NCBI GenBank assembly: GCA_003524365.1
Contig: DQHS01000074.1
Coordinates: 583-6,982, forward strand
Reading direction: 5' to 3'
Length of the DNA stretch: 6,400 bases
Origin: Cellvibrio sp.
Lineage (GTDB): Bacteria; Pseudomonadota; Gammaproteobacteria; Pseudomonadales; Cellvibrionaceae
This document shows, one piece after another, positions 1 to 5,996 of this stretch. The notes under the pieces are model-generated. The model worked only from the letters and a program-made list of their open reading frames with translations. It was not told the DNA's origin and searched no databases. Made by a program: the position numbers and the translations under genes. Position 1 is the first letter of the stretch. The number at the start of each line of letters is the position of its first letter.

Positions 1-2272
1 TTGCGTTAATCGTTGCCGGGACGCCAAATTGGGTTTTATCTAATGTAATTTCAGCAACAGGCGGACGATTGCCTGCTCCAACATATTCTATACGCGCAAG
101 ACGCGCATCCGGGTTGCCGGTAAACCATGACATGCCGTACTCAAGTACATACAAAGTACCATCGGGCGCAAAGCGTGCATCAATCGGTAATGCGTAATTA
201 ATTTGCGGCGCAAAAGGCTCAATTTTTTGAATGCGCCCCTGTTCGTCCATACTCACCACTTTTACCCAAGCGCGCATAAAATCGAGGATAAATAATTTGT
301 TGTCGTAATACGCAGGGTAACGATTTACCGATTCGGGATACTCACCAGAGCGATAGACATCGGCCACCAAGGCTGTGCGGCCACCAGTACCCATTTCAGG
401 AAACACATCGGATGTGCCGTAGGGATAAGCGATAAAAGCCGGTTGTGCAGGTGGTAATTGTTTTGCACCGGTGTTATTGGGCGAATAATTAATGGGATTG
501 TTTACATCGACCAGATCGCCAGATTTTTTTGCAACATAATCGTATTGGTTATAGGGTTTGTTTTGGCCAATAACCAACGGCCAACCAAAGTTACCTGCTG
601 CCGTTACACGATTTATTTCATCGTAACCGCGCGCCCCTTTTTCATCAGAATCATTGCTGGCATCGGGGCCGATGTCACCATAAAACAACGCATTGCTGCG
701 TTTATCAAAAGTCACGCTATAAGGATTGCGCGCACCCATTACATAAATTTCCGGGCGACCTTGTGCGGCATCAGTAAATAAATTTCCGGCAGGAATATCG
801 TAACCGCCTTCCGCTTTAGGCTTTATGCGCAACACTTTTCCACGCAAATCATTGGTATTACCGGGACCACGAAGACCGTCATTTTTTTTCATATCCTTGC
901 GAAAGTCGAGCGGTGCATAACCATCCTGATCGTGTGGATTGGTATTATCACCCGTCGAGAAAAACAGTTCCCCGTTGTTGCCAAATTGCAAATCGCCGCC
1001 GGTATGACAGCAGTTATTATCAATCGGGTACTGCAGGATTTTTTGTTCGGTTGTGGCATCGACTTGATTATTGCGCCACAGAAAATGTGACAACCGCTGC
1101 GCAATATTACCCTTCTCATCATTTACCGTGAATGCCGCATAAATGCGTTGGTTTTTATCAAAATCAGGATCAACCGCCACACCGACCAAGCCCCACTCCT
1201 GAAACTTATCGTAACCAACAACTAGCTTGCCCGCATCGCTGATTTGACCTGTCTTGTAATCGACGCGCTGAAAGGCACCGGGGCGCAACGCAATTAACGC
1301 ATCACCATTAGGGAAGAACGCCAACTTCACTGGCTCGTCGAGATTTTCGACCAAGGTTTTTTTGATGAAGCGATTATTTTCCGGCCTGGATTTGGTGTAA
1401 TCCAAACGCGGTTTAAAACCCGTGCGATGATTTAACCCTACTGCATAACTTAAACCGCCCAACAAATGCTGCAGTAAATCCGGATTTGAAAATGACTCAC
1501 TGGTATGCCCCATGCCGGTATAAAACGCACGACCACCATCGTAATCGTGATACCAGGAAATGGGGTGATCATGGTCATGTCCACCACCTTGATAGGTTGA
1601 CTCATCAACCTTCGCAACCACGTTGATAAATTCATACATATCACGATAGTTGTACCACTCATCTGCCACACTGATTGCATCAGGCAAGGCCGCAGTCGAC
1701 AGATGTTTTTTATCGACAAAATTTACTGTCGCTTGCTGCACATTGCTTGGGGTACTGGGATGATCCTTAAATACGGCCCCTACCAAATTGCGATACCAAA
1801 ACCAATCACCTTCCCATTCGGTATCTGCGGCTGCGTGGATACCTACAAAACCACCACCCGCTTGGATATAGCGTTCCATTGCCAACTCCTGATTTTCATC
1901 AAGCACATTGAGCGTGGTATTTAAAAATACGATCGCGTTAAATTGGCTTAGCTCTGCATCGTTAAACAATGCGGAATCTTCCGTCGCCACCACCGAAAAC
2001 TGGTGTTCTTGCGCTAATTTTTCAAAGGCTGCTATGCCTGCAGGAATTGAATCATGGCGCCAACCTGCAGTTTTGCTGAACACTAAAATCCGTGCACCGC
2101 TGATACTTTGTTTATGAGTCGTCAACATGGAAGGTGCCGATGCCGTAGCTGACTGCTCATTGGGCGACGTGCTATCTGATACACCCTGCCCGCAGCTGGC
2201 GAGCATAAGAAGTAGGATTAATCCGAGTAACCGCTGAATCTTGATAATAGTGTGCTGGCCGAATGTGTACAT
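1..2272 (-). CDS. Lipoprotein with ThuA domain fused to PQQ-dependent glucose/sorbosone dehydrogenase-type beta-propeller (3' end outside window)
   Basis: One open frame of 757 codons runs from the ATG at 2272 off the left edge without a stop. Residues 1-27 form a lipoprotein signal: a basic stretch (KIQR), a Leu-rich core and the lipobox LASC with Cys27; Gly28 at +2 is compatible with outer-membrane sorting. A low-complexity Ser/Thr linker follows. Residues about 60-280 match the ThuA (trehalose-utilisation/ glutamine-amidotransferase-like) fold, with FSKTAGWRHDSIPAGI, GGGFVGIHAAADTEW and GRAFYTGMGHTSESF. Residues about 305-730 match the glucose/sorbosone dehydrogenase propeller: CCHTGGDLQFGNNGELFFSTGD (421-442, His423 the likely catalytic base by analogy with soluble glucose dehydrogenase), LRGKVLRI, GARNPYSVTFD and GNFGWPL. 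From about 735, NRPPVAEITLD looks like the start of a PKD/Ig-like domain. The inferred role is sugar or polyol oxidation at the envelope with PQQ; the substrate is unknown. The ThuA domain's role in such fusions is not established. Confidence 0.9.
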   Translation of the reverse strand, partial: MYTFGQHTIIKIQRLLGLILLLMLASCGQGVSDSTSPNEQSATASAPSMLTTHKQSISGARILVFSKTAGWRHDSIPAGIAAFEKLAQEHQFSVVATEDSALFNDAELSQFNAIVFLNTTLNVLDENQELAMERYIQAGGGFVGIHAAADTEWEGDWFWYRNLVGAVFKDHPSTPSNVQQATVNFVDKKHLSTAALPDAISVADEWYNYRDMYEFINVVAKVDESTYQGGGHDHDHPISWYHDYDGGRAFYTGMGHTSESFSNPDLLQHLLGGLSYAVGLNHRTGFKPRLDYTKSRPENNRFIKKTLVENLDEPVKLAFFPNGDALIALRPGAFQRVDYKTGQISDAGKLVVGYDKFQEWGLVGVAVDPDFDKNQRIYAAFTVNDEKGNIAQRLSHFLWRNNQVDATTEQKILQYPIDNNCCHTGGDLQFGNNGELFFSTGDNTNPHDQDGYAPLDFRKDMKKNDGLRGPGNTNDLRGKVLRIKPKAEGGYDIPAGNLFTDAAQGRPEIYVMGARNPYSVTFDKRSNALFYGDIGPDASNDSDEKGARGYDEINRVTAAGNFGWPLVIGQNKPYNQYDYVAKKSGDLVDVNNPINYSPNNTGAKQLPPAQPAFIAYPYGTSDVFPEMGTGGRTALVADVYRSGEYPESVNRYPAYYDNKLFILDFMRAWVKVVSMDEQGRIQKIEPFAPQINYALPIDARFAPDGTLYVLEYGMSWFTGNPDARLARIEYVGAGNRPPVAEITLDKTQFGVPATINA

Positions 2273-2279
2273 GACCGAA

Positions 2280-2286
2280 CCTTTTT
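2280..2286 (-). promoter_or_regulatory. Ribosome binding site of the ThuA-dehydrogenase lipoprotein gene
   Basis: On the minus strand AAAAAGG lies 7 bases before the ATG at 2272. It supports this start, which is also the one that gives a complete lipoprotein signal peptide. The next in-frame Met (residue 23) would remove the hydrophobic core. I could not find a convincing -35/-10 pair between here and the upstream terminator. Confidence 0.6.
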
Positions 2287-2361
2287 AGAAATGTTGTTAG
2301 TAGTAGTGATAGCTTTCTTAAAATTTGTTAAACATGGAGAACTGATACAAAAAAGCACATC

Positions 2362-2401
2362 CATGAAAATGAAAAATGCCGCTGATAGTATCAGCGGCAT
2401 T
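2362..2401 (-). terminator. Intrinsic terminator of the pseudokinase gene
   Basis: A perfect 12-bp inverted repeat (AATGCCGCTGAT at 2375-2386 and ATCAGCGGCATT at 2390-2401) encloses a 3-base loop. Read on the minus strand it is followed by TTTTTCATTTTC. It lies 59 bases beyond the kinase-like gene's stop codon and separates that gene from the lipoprotein gene. On the plus strand the downstream side has only a short TTTT, and no plus-strand gene needs it, so the minus direction is the sensible reading. Confidence 0.85.
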
Positions 2402-2417
2402 CGGTTTTAGCCTGCAG

Positions 2418-2454
2418 GTTTACGCTTGTAAACGCTTCTTATCCTACGCGCGTA
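2418..2454. repeat. Two short palindromes between the kinase-like gene's stop and its terminator
   Basis: GTTTAC (2418-2423) and GTAAAC (2428-2433) form an inverted repeat around GCTT. TACGCGCGTA (2445-2454) is a perfect 10-base palindrome only 6 bases beyond the stop codon at 2461. They could be weak RNA hairpins in the 3' untranslated region, protein binding sites, or chance. Neither is followed by a T run on the minus strand strong enough to call it a second terminator. Confidence 0.4.
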
Positions 2455-2460
2455 AAAAAC

Positions 2461-4653
2461 TTACCCATGAGATTTTTCCAGCCAGCGTTGCAGGCGATTT
2501 TCCAAGTCGTCGTAGCGAATCGGTTTACTAATATGATCATCCATTCCTGCAGCCAGAACCTCTTGATCAGAATCGGATTGCGCGGCTGTGACCGCCACAA
2601 TTGGCAAGTGCTTGAGGCTATTAACCGTCCGCTCATGTTCCCGTATTTTTTGCGTGGCGGTAATGCTGTCTTGCTCTTTCATATCGTAGTCCATCAATAT
2701 CAGATCAAAACGTTCTTTTTCTACTATCTCTACCGCCTCCAACCCATTCTGCGCAATTTGCACGTAACAGCCGAGTTTTTTGAGCATAGCGCTGATCACC
2801 ATTTGGTCTACACGATGGTCTTCAACCAGCAGCACTCTTGGCATCACCGCCAGCTTGTGAGAATCTTTCTCTTGCGGTTTACGCTCGTCATCAAAGTGGA
2901 CGTTTAATAATTTTTGCACTGCCACATCGTGTAAGCGTTTGCGCATAATCGGTTTTTCAATGACGCACACTTGTGGATGGCTACGCAAATGCAATTTCAT
3001 ATCCGGACTATCACTCTGCAAAATACTCATCGCAATAATTTGTTTTACGTCAGCAATTTCTGGATGCGCTGCAATTTCGCGTGATAGCGCCAAACCATTC
3101 ATATTATTCAGCTTAGTGAAAATCAGCACCAAATCAAACGGTGTGTTATTGGCAACTTGCTCACGTAATTTGGCGATAGCTTGCTCCTGCCCCGCAGCAA
3201 TTGCTGTACTCATACCCCAAGCATTAATTTCATCGGCCAGCGCATTCGCATTGCTGTCCGGCAAGTCCACCAAGAGCGCACGTTTGCCGCGCAATTTTTG
3301 TTCTGAACCAAAACGACGGTCTTCATGGGAAACCACTTGCAAAGTGACATTAATAAAAATGCGATTGCCGCGATTTTTATTTTCACGCAAATGAATACTG
3401 CCGCCCATACATTCGGCCAAGCCTTTACAGATCGACAGACCAATTCCTTTTTGGTTGCTTTCATGGGCTTCTGGATCATTTTCACCAGCAACATTTTTTT
3501 CGCTGTCACTGATGATGACTTGCAACTCACCCAGATCATCCTGCTCCTGATGAAACCGCGCCTCGATATATACATGCTCAATTCTGCTGGCTTTCAATGT
3601 GTGGTTAAGCAAGGTCGCCAGAATTTGATTCAAACGGGCCACATCGCCCTTTACCCGCAAGGGCATATTCGGATCAAAGCTATAATAGAGCTCAATACCT
3701 TGCTGGTGTGCATCAAGAGTAAAATCCTGCACAAATTTTTCCAACACCCGGCGCAGATCAAATTCCACTTCATCAAGCACAAGTGTTTTGGTGGTGATTT
3801 TGGAGAAGTCGACCACATTGTTAACCAAATCAATTTGGCGGCCCGTTGCTTTGTTGGCAGTCGTTAATAATTCGCGGTGATGCTCGGAAAGCTGGCTGTC
3901 GTCAATCAATGACAGAGTGCTCATAACGTCGCTAATAGACGAGCGAATTTCCTGCCCGAGGTTTACCAAAAATTCATTCTTTAATTCAATCTGTGCCTGC
4001 GATGTACGCTTCTCGTTTTCCAGACCCTGTGCACGCTCACGCAGTGAATAATGCGCTTCCAACCGCTCCCAATATGCCAATGAAGTCACTTTGCCTTGAT
4101 GACTGAGCATCACGTAAAACATGAGCATAATGCAGCCGTATAAAACGCCTTCTGCATTGCCCAATAAAATCGCAGTAATCGCGGCGGGGATTTGGCCAAT
4201 CGCCAAATACAAACTCAGAAAATGGCGATACGGTGCAAACACGTTTGAGACACTGGAATAAAACACCACCGAGTAGAGCCACATTATCAGGGTTTCATCT
4301 TGCATGCCCTGCACCCAAGTGAGCGTCACCAGAATAACGCTCCACCATGCCGCGCCTAGGCACGAGGCGAAAAAGTATTGGTTGCGCCAGCGCGTTGGCG
4401 CTCGGGCGTAGAGGCTGTCAAAGCGGAACAAGTAATAACTACGAACTAACGTCACCAGCAGTAAGCCGGTCACCAGCACTATCGCCAGATTGTGTTCTTT
4501 TTCCTGAAAGTCTCCAAACGCAAGGCAGAGTACAAAAACGATGAAGTTGAGAATCAAACCGCGTCGGCTGTATTTGGCAACACGCGCGTCGGTTTCACGC
4601 ATGATGGCGCGGTCTTTCTGAACCTTGGTGGCCGGAACAAAGAAATGAAACAT
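2461..4653 (-). CDS. Membrane-bound hybrid histidine kinase homologue with degenerate kinase core and first receiver; C-terminal receiver intact
   Basis: The 730-residue protein has about six hydrophobic segments (roughly 32-49, 56-76, 93-115, 121-140, 145-165, 169-185) and no recognised periplasmic sensor domain. A coiled-coil linker (about 195-225) leads to a HisKA-like DHp domain (225-290), an HATPase_c-like domain (295-440), a receiver-like domain (457-585) and a second receiver (605-728). In the H-box the normal His is Gln234 (NLGQEIRSS). The N-box reads LLNHTLK, with His351 at the usual Asn. In the D-box Asp383 remains but both Gly of DxGxG are Glu385 and Asn387. GIGLSI (403-408) of the G2 box survives. 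The first receiver has Phe512 where the Asp should be. The second keeps Glu611/Asp612, Asp655, Thr689 and Lys710. Autophosphorylation therefore looks unlikely; the protein may receive phosphate on Asp655 from another source or act as a scaffold. ATG 4653 has a weak GGA 6 bases upstream; Met18 (4602) is an alternative start. It sits 62 bases after the DUF2788 gene. Confidence 0.9.
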   Translation of the reverse strand: MFHFFVPATKVQKDRAIMRETDARVAKYSRRGLILNFIVFVLCLAFGDFQEKEHNLAIVLVTGLLLVTLVRSYYLFRFDSLYARAPTRWRNQYFFASCLGAAWWSVILVTLTWVQGMQDETLIMWLYSVVFYSSVSNVFAPYRHFLSLYLAIGQIPAAITAILLGNAEGVLYGCIMLMFYVMLSHQGKVTSLAYWERLEAHYSLRERAQGLENEKRTSQAQIELKNEFLVNLGQEIRSSISDVMSTLSLIDDSQLSEHHRELLTTANKATGRQIDLVNNVVDFSKITTKTLVLDEVEFDLRRVLEKFVQDFTLDAHQQGIELYYSFDPNMPLRVKGDVARLNQILATLLNHTLKASRIEHVYIEARFHQEQDDLGELQVIISDSEKNVAGENDPEAHESNQKGIGLSICKGLAECMGGSIHLRENKNRGNRIFINVTLQVVSHEDRRFGSEQKLRGKRALLVDLPDSNANALADEINAWGMSTAIAAGQEQAIAKLREQVANNTPFDLVLIFTKLNNMNGLALSREIAAHPEIADVKQIIAMSILQSDSPDMKLHLRSHPQVCVIEKPIMRKRLHDVAVQKLLNVHFDDERKPQEKDSHKLAVMPRVLLVEDHRVDQMVISAMLKKLGCYVQIAQNGLEAVEIVEKERFDLILMDYDMKEQDSITATQKIREHERTVNSLKHLPIVAVTAAQSDSDQEVLAAGMDDHISKPIRYDDLENRLQRWLEKSHG

Positions 4654-4689
4654 GGTTAATCCACTATTATTACGTTGGAATCTGTACTG

Positions 4690-4701
4690 GCCTATTTAGG
4701 C
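4690..4701. repeat. Short inverted repeat GCCTA-TT-TAGGC
   Basis: GCCTATTTAGGC consists of two 5-base arms around TT, between the DUF2788 gene and the kinase-like gene. The 2-base spacer is too tight for an RNA hairpin with all five pairs and there is no T run after it on the minus strand, so it is not a terminator. It could be a protein binding site or chance; it abuts the tandem repeat at 4698-4725. Confidence 0.3.
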
Positions 4702-4725
4702 TAGCTGAGGTAAGGCTAGCTGAGG
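4698..4725. repeat. Tandem direct repeat, 13-base unit AGGCTAGCTGAGG, period 15
   Basis: AGGCTAGCTGAGG occurs perfectly at 4698-4710 and again at 4713-4725, separated by TA. The right copy covers the last codons and stop (TAG, 4718-4716) of the DUF2788 gene; the left copy lies just beyond it. Because the period is a multiple of three, the duplication repeats the Leu-Ser-stop end in the same frame, and so puts a second in-frame TAG at 4703-4701. Each unit contains the palindrome GCTAGC. A slippage duplication is the simplest origin. Confidence 0.8.
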
Positions 4726-4913
4726 ATATGTACAAATACTTCTTTAATCACAAATACCATAATCGCGAAACCCAGCACGCCAAACAATACAAAGGTGCCA
4801 AATTTGCCGGCTTTGGATTTTTTGGCGAGATCCCACACGATGAAAAACATAAAGATAATAAGCCCGCCACCACAAATGTACATGGCCCAGGTTTCAAACT
4901 GCTCGAATGTCAT
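4716..4913 (-). CDS. DUF2788 family small inner-membrane protein
   Basis: The 65-residue protein has two hydrophobic segments, about residues 9-28 and 38-60. They are joined by a basic, Gly/Lys-rich loop, WDLAKKSKAGKFG (27-39), which by the positive-inside rule should face the cytoplasm. That layout and the FIVWDLAKKSKAGKFGT core are characteristic of DUF2788, a family of short gammaproteobacterial membrane proteins with no assigned function. The start at 4913 is the only reasonable Met and gives the usual length; the ribosome site is weak (AGG about 13 bases upstream). The gene lies downstream of the etfBA terminator and upstream of the kinase-like gene in the same orientation, so it could be co-transcribed with the latter. 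A role as a partner of the six-helix kinase homologue is only a guess from position. Confidence 0.88.
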   Translation of the reverse strand: MTFEQFETWAMYICGGGLIIFMFFIVWDLAKKSKAGKFGTFVLFGVLGFAIMVFVIKEVFVHILS

Positions 4914-4960
4914 GATCGATTAAACCTGATAAGAAAGGGGATAAAGATGATTGGGGCGGC

Positions 4961-4966
4961 ATTGTA
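4961..4966 (-). promoter_or_regulatory. Possible -10 element for the DUF2788 gene
   Basis: On the minus strand TACAAT, followed by GCCGCC, stands 47 bases before the DUF2788 start and directly after the T run of the etfBA terminator. TACAAT matches the sigma-70 -10 consensus at five of six positions. No good -35 hexamer lies 16-18 bases upstream, because that stretch is the terminator stem. The call rests on the -10 alone and on the need for a promoter behind a terminator. Confidence 0.35.
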
Positions 4967-4969
4967 GCG

Positions 4970-5000
4970 AAAAAAACAAAAAGCCGCTGTAGTAGCGGCT
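4970..5000 (-). terminator. Intrinsic terminator of etfBA
   Basis: The arms AGCCGCT (4982-4988) and AGCGGCT (4994-5000) pair perfectly around a 5-base loop. On the minus strand the stem is followed by a T run broken by one G (4982-4970). The hairpin begins 36 bases after the etfA stop codon. On the plus strand nothing T-rich follows, so it acts only in the minus direction. Confidence 0.9.
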
Positions 5001-5036
5001 CGGAGAATTCAAGTATTGATATGGAGTGCAGTGGCT

Positions 5037-5996
5037 TTACAAAAACTCGATCAACTCGGGCACTGCATCAAACAAATCCGCGACTAGCCCATAATCAGCC
5101 ACTTGAAAGATGGGAGCCTCGGGGTCTTTATTGATCGCGACTACCACTCGCGAGTCGCGCATTCCCGCCAAATGCTGCACAGCGCCCGACAACCCTATCG
5201 CGATATACAGCTCCGGTGCCACAACCTTACCGGTTTGGCCAACCTGCATATCGTTGGCGGCAAAACCGGCATCGACCGCTGCGCGGGATGCACCTACCGC
5301 CGCACCGAGTTTATCGGCCAATTGGTAGAGCAACCGGAAGTTCTCGCTGGACTGCAAGCCGCGTCCGCCAGATACCACTACCCGCGCTGAACCAAGTTCA
5401 GGCCGCTCGGTCTGCACCTGTTGCTCGCCAATAAAACGGCTTAATTGTTGTGCTGGTGGCGGCTCAATTGGAGTAATAGGCGCACTGCCCGGCCCCAATA
5501 CCACCGAGGCAAAAGCACTTGCACGGATACTCAAGAGTTTGATTGGCTGCTCCGTGCGCACACGGGCAAGCGCGCTACCCGCATAAACAGGCCGTTTGAA
5601 TTCGTTGGCAGAGTCTATGGCGACTACATCGGTAATGGGTTGGACGTCCATCAGCGCGGCGATCCGCGGCAATAGATTTTTACCAAAAGTCGTCGCGCCT
5701 ACACAGACATAGGCATAGCCGCTTGCCAGCTTGGCCAACCAGGGCGCGAGTGCTTCGGGTAACTGGTGTTCGCAATTCTCTTCATCGGCAACCAGCACCT
5801 TGCGGATACCAGGGGTACACGCAGCAGTTTCCGCAACTGCGGCACAATCTTTACCAGCGACCAGTAGATCCACATCCAGATCAGCAAATTCACGTAGACG
5901 CACTACGGCGCCCATCACCTTAAGGTTGATCAAGCTGAAGCCCGCCGCATCCTGTTCGATCAATACCAATGCGCTCAATTTATTCGAAGAAGTCAC
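5037..5996 (-). CDS. etfA: Electron transfer flavoprotein subunit alpha
   Basis: The 319-residue protein is the FAD-binding subunit of the soluble ETF heterodimer, which accepts electrons from acyl-CoA and other dehydrogenases and passes them to membrane ETF:quinone oxidoreductase. Residues 1-190 form the variable alpha/beta N-terminal domain. The C-terminal FAD domain (about 200-319) carries the family motifs: VVSGGRG (207-213), GASRAAVDAGF (235-245), QVGQTGKVVAPELYIAIGLS (251-270), GAVQHLAG (271-278) and AINKDPEAPIFQVADYGLV (287-305). Length and motif order are normal for the family and nothing looks broken. The start is GTG at 5996, because it overlaps the etfB stop as GTGA and an AGGAGG lies 10 bases upstream; there is no ATG nearby that would preserve the N-terminal beta strand. 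The subunits are expected to be translationally coupled. Confidence 0.97.
   Translation of the reverse strand: MTSSNKLSALVLIEQDAAGFSLINLKVMGAVVRLREFADLDVDLLVAGKDCAAVAETAACTPGIRKVLVADEENCEHQLPEALAPWLAKLASGYAYVCVGATTFGKNLLPRIAALMDVQPITDVVAIDSANEFKRPVYAGSALARVRTEQPIKLLSIRASAFASVVLGPGSAPITPIEPPPAQQLSRFIGEQQVQTERPELGSARVVVSGGRGLQSSENFRLLYQLADKLGAAVGASRAAVDAGFAANDMQVGQTGKVVAPELYIAIGLSGAVQHLAGMRDSRVVVAINKDPEAPIFQVADYGLVADLFDAVPELIEFL

Noticed and set aside
458..2117. Short plus-strand and other minus-strand frames inside the lipoprotein gene
   Set aside because: The continuous 757-codon frame on the minus strand contains recognisable ThuA and dehydrogenase motifs throughout; the shorter frames have none.
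2273..2361. Sigma-70 promoter for the lipoprotein gene
   Set aside because: AT-rich hexamers are present (for example TTTAAC and TATCAC 15 bases apart) but none matches both consensus boxes at proper spacing, so I do not call one.
2218..2400. 60-codon minus-strand frame starting inside the terminator and overlapping the start of the lipoprotein gene
   Set aside because: Its first codons are the terminator stem itself, it overlaps the signal peptide in another frame, and no ribosome site or known family supports it.
2467..3867. Three long plus-strand open frames (2467-2907, 2939-3394, 3325-3867) opposite the kinase-like gene
   Set aside because: They are antisense to a clearly conserved protein, have no family motifs, and their composition (rich in Ile, Cys and Phe, with irregular runs) looks like the complement of a real coding frame.
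2461..4653. Frameshift or decay as the explanation for the lost kinase residues
   Set aside because: The frame is uninterrupted, domain order and lengths are normal, the surrounding DHp and receiver residues are conserved, and the last receiver is intact; this pattern fits selective change better than random decay.
4654..4715. A terminator between the DUF2788 gene and the kinase-like gene
   Set aside because: The only inverted repeat there (4690-4701) has 5-base arms with a 2-base loop and no T run on the minus strand.
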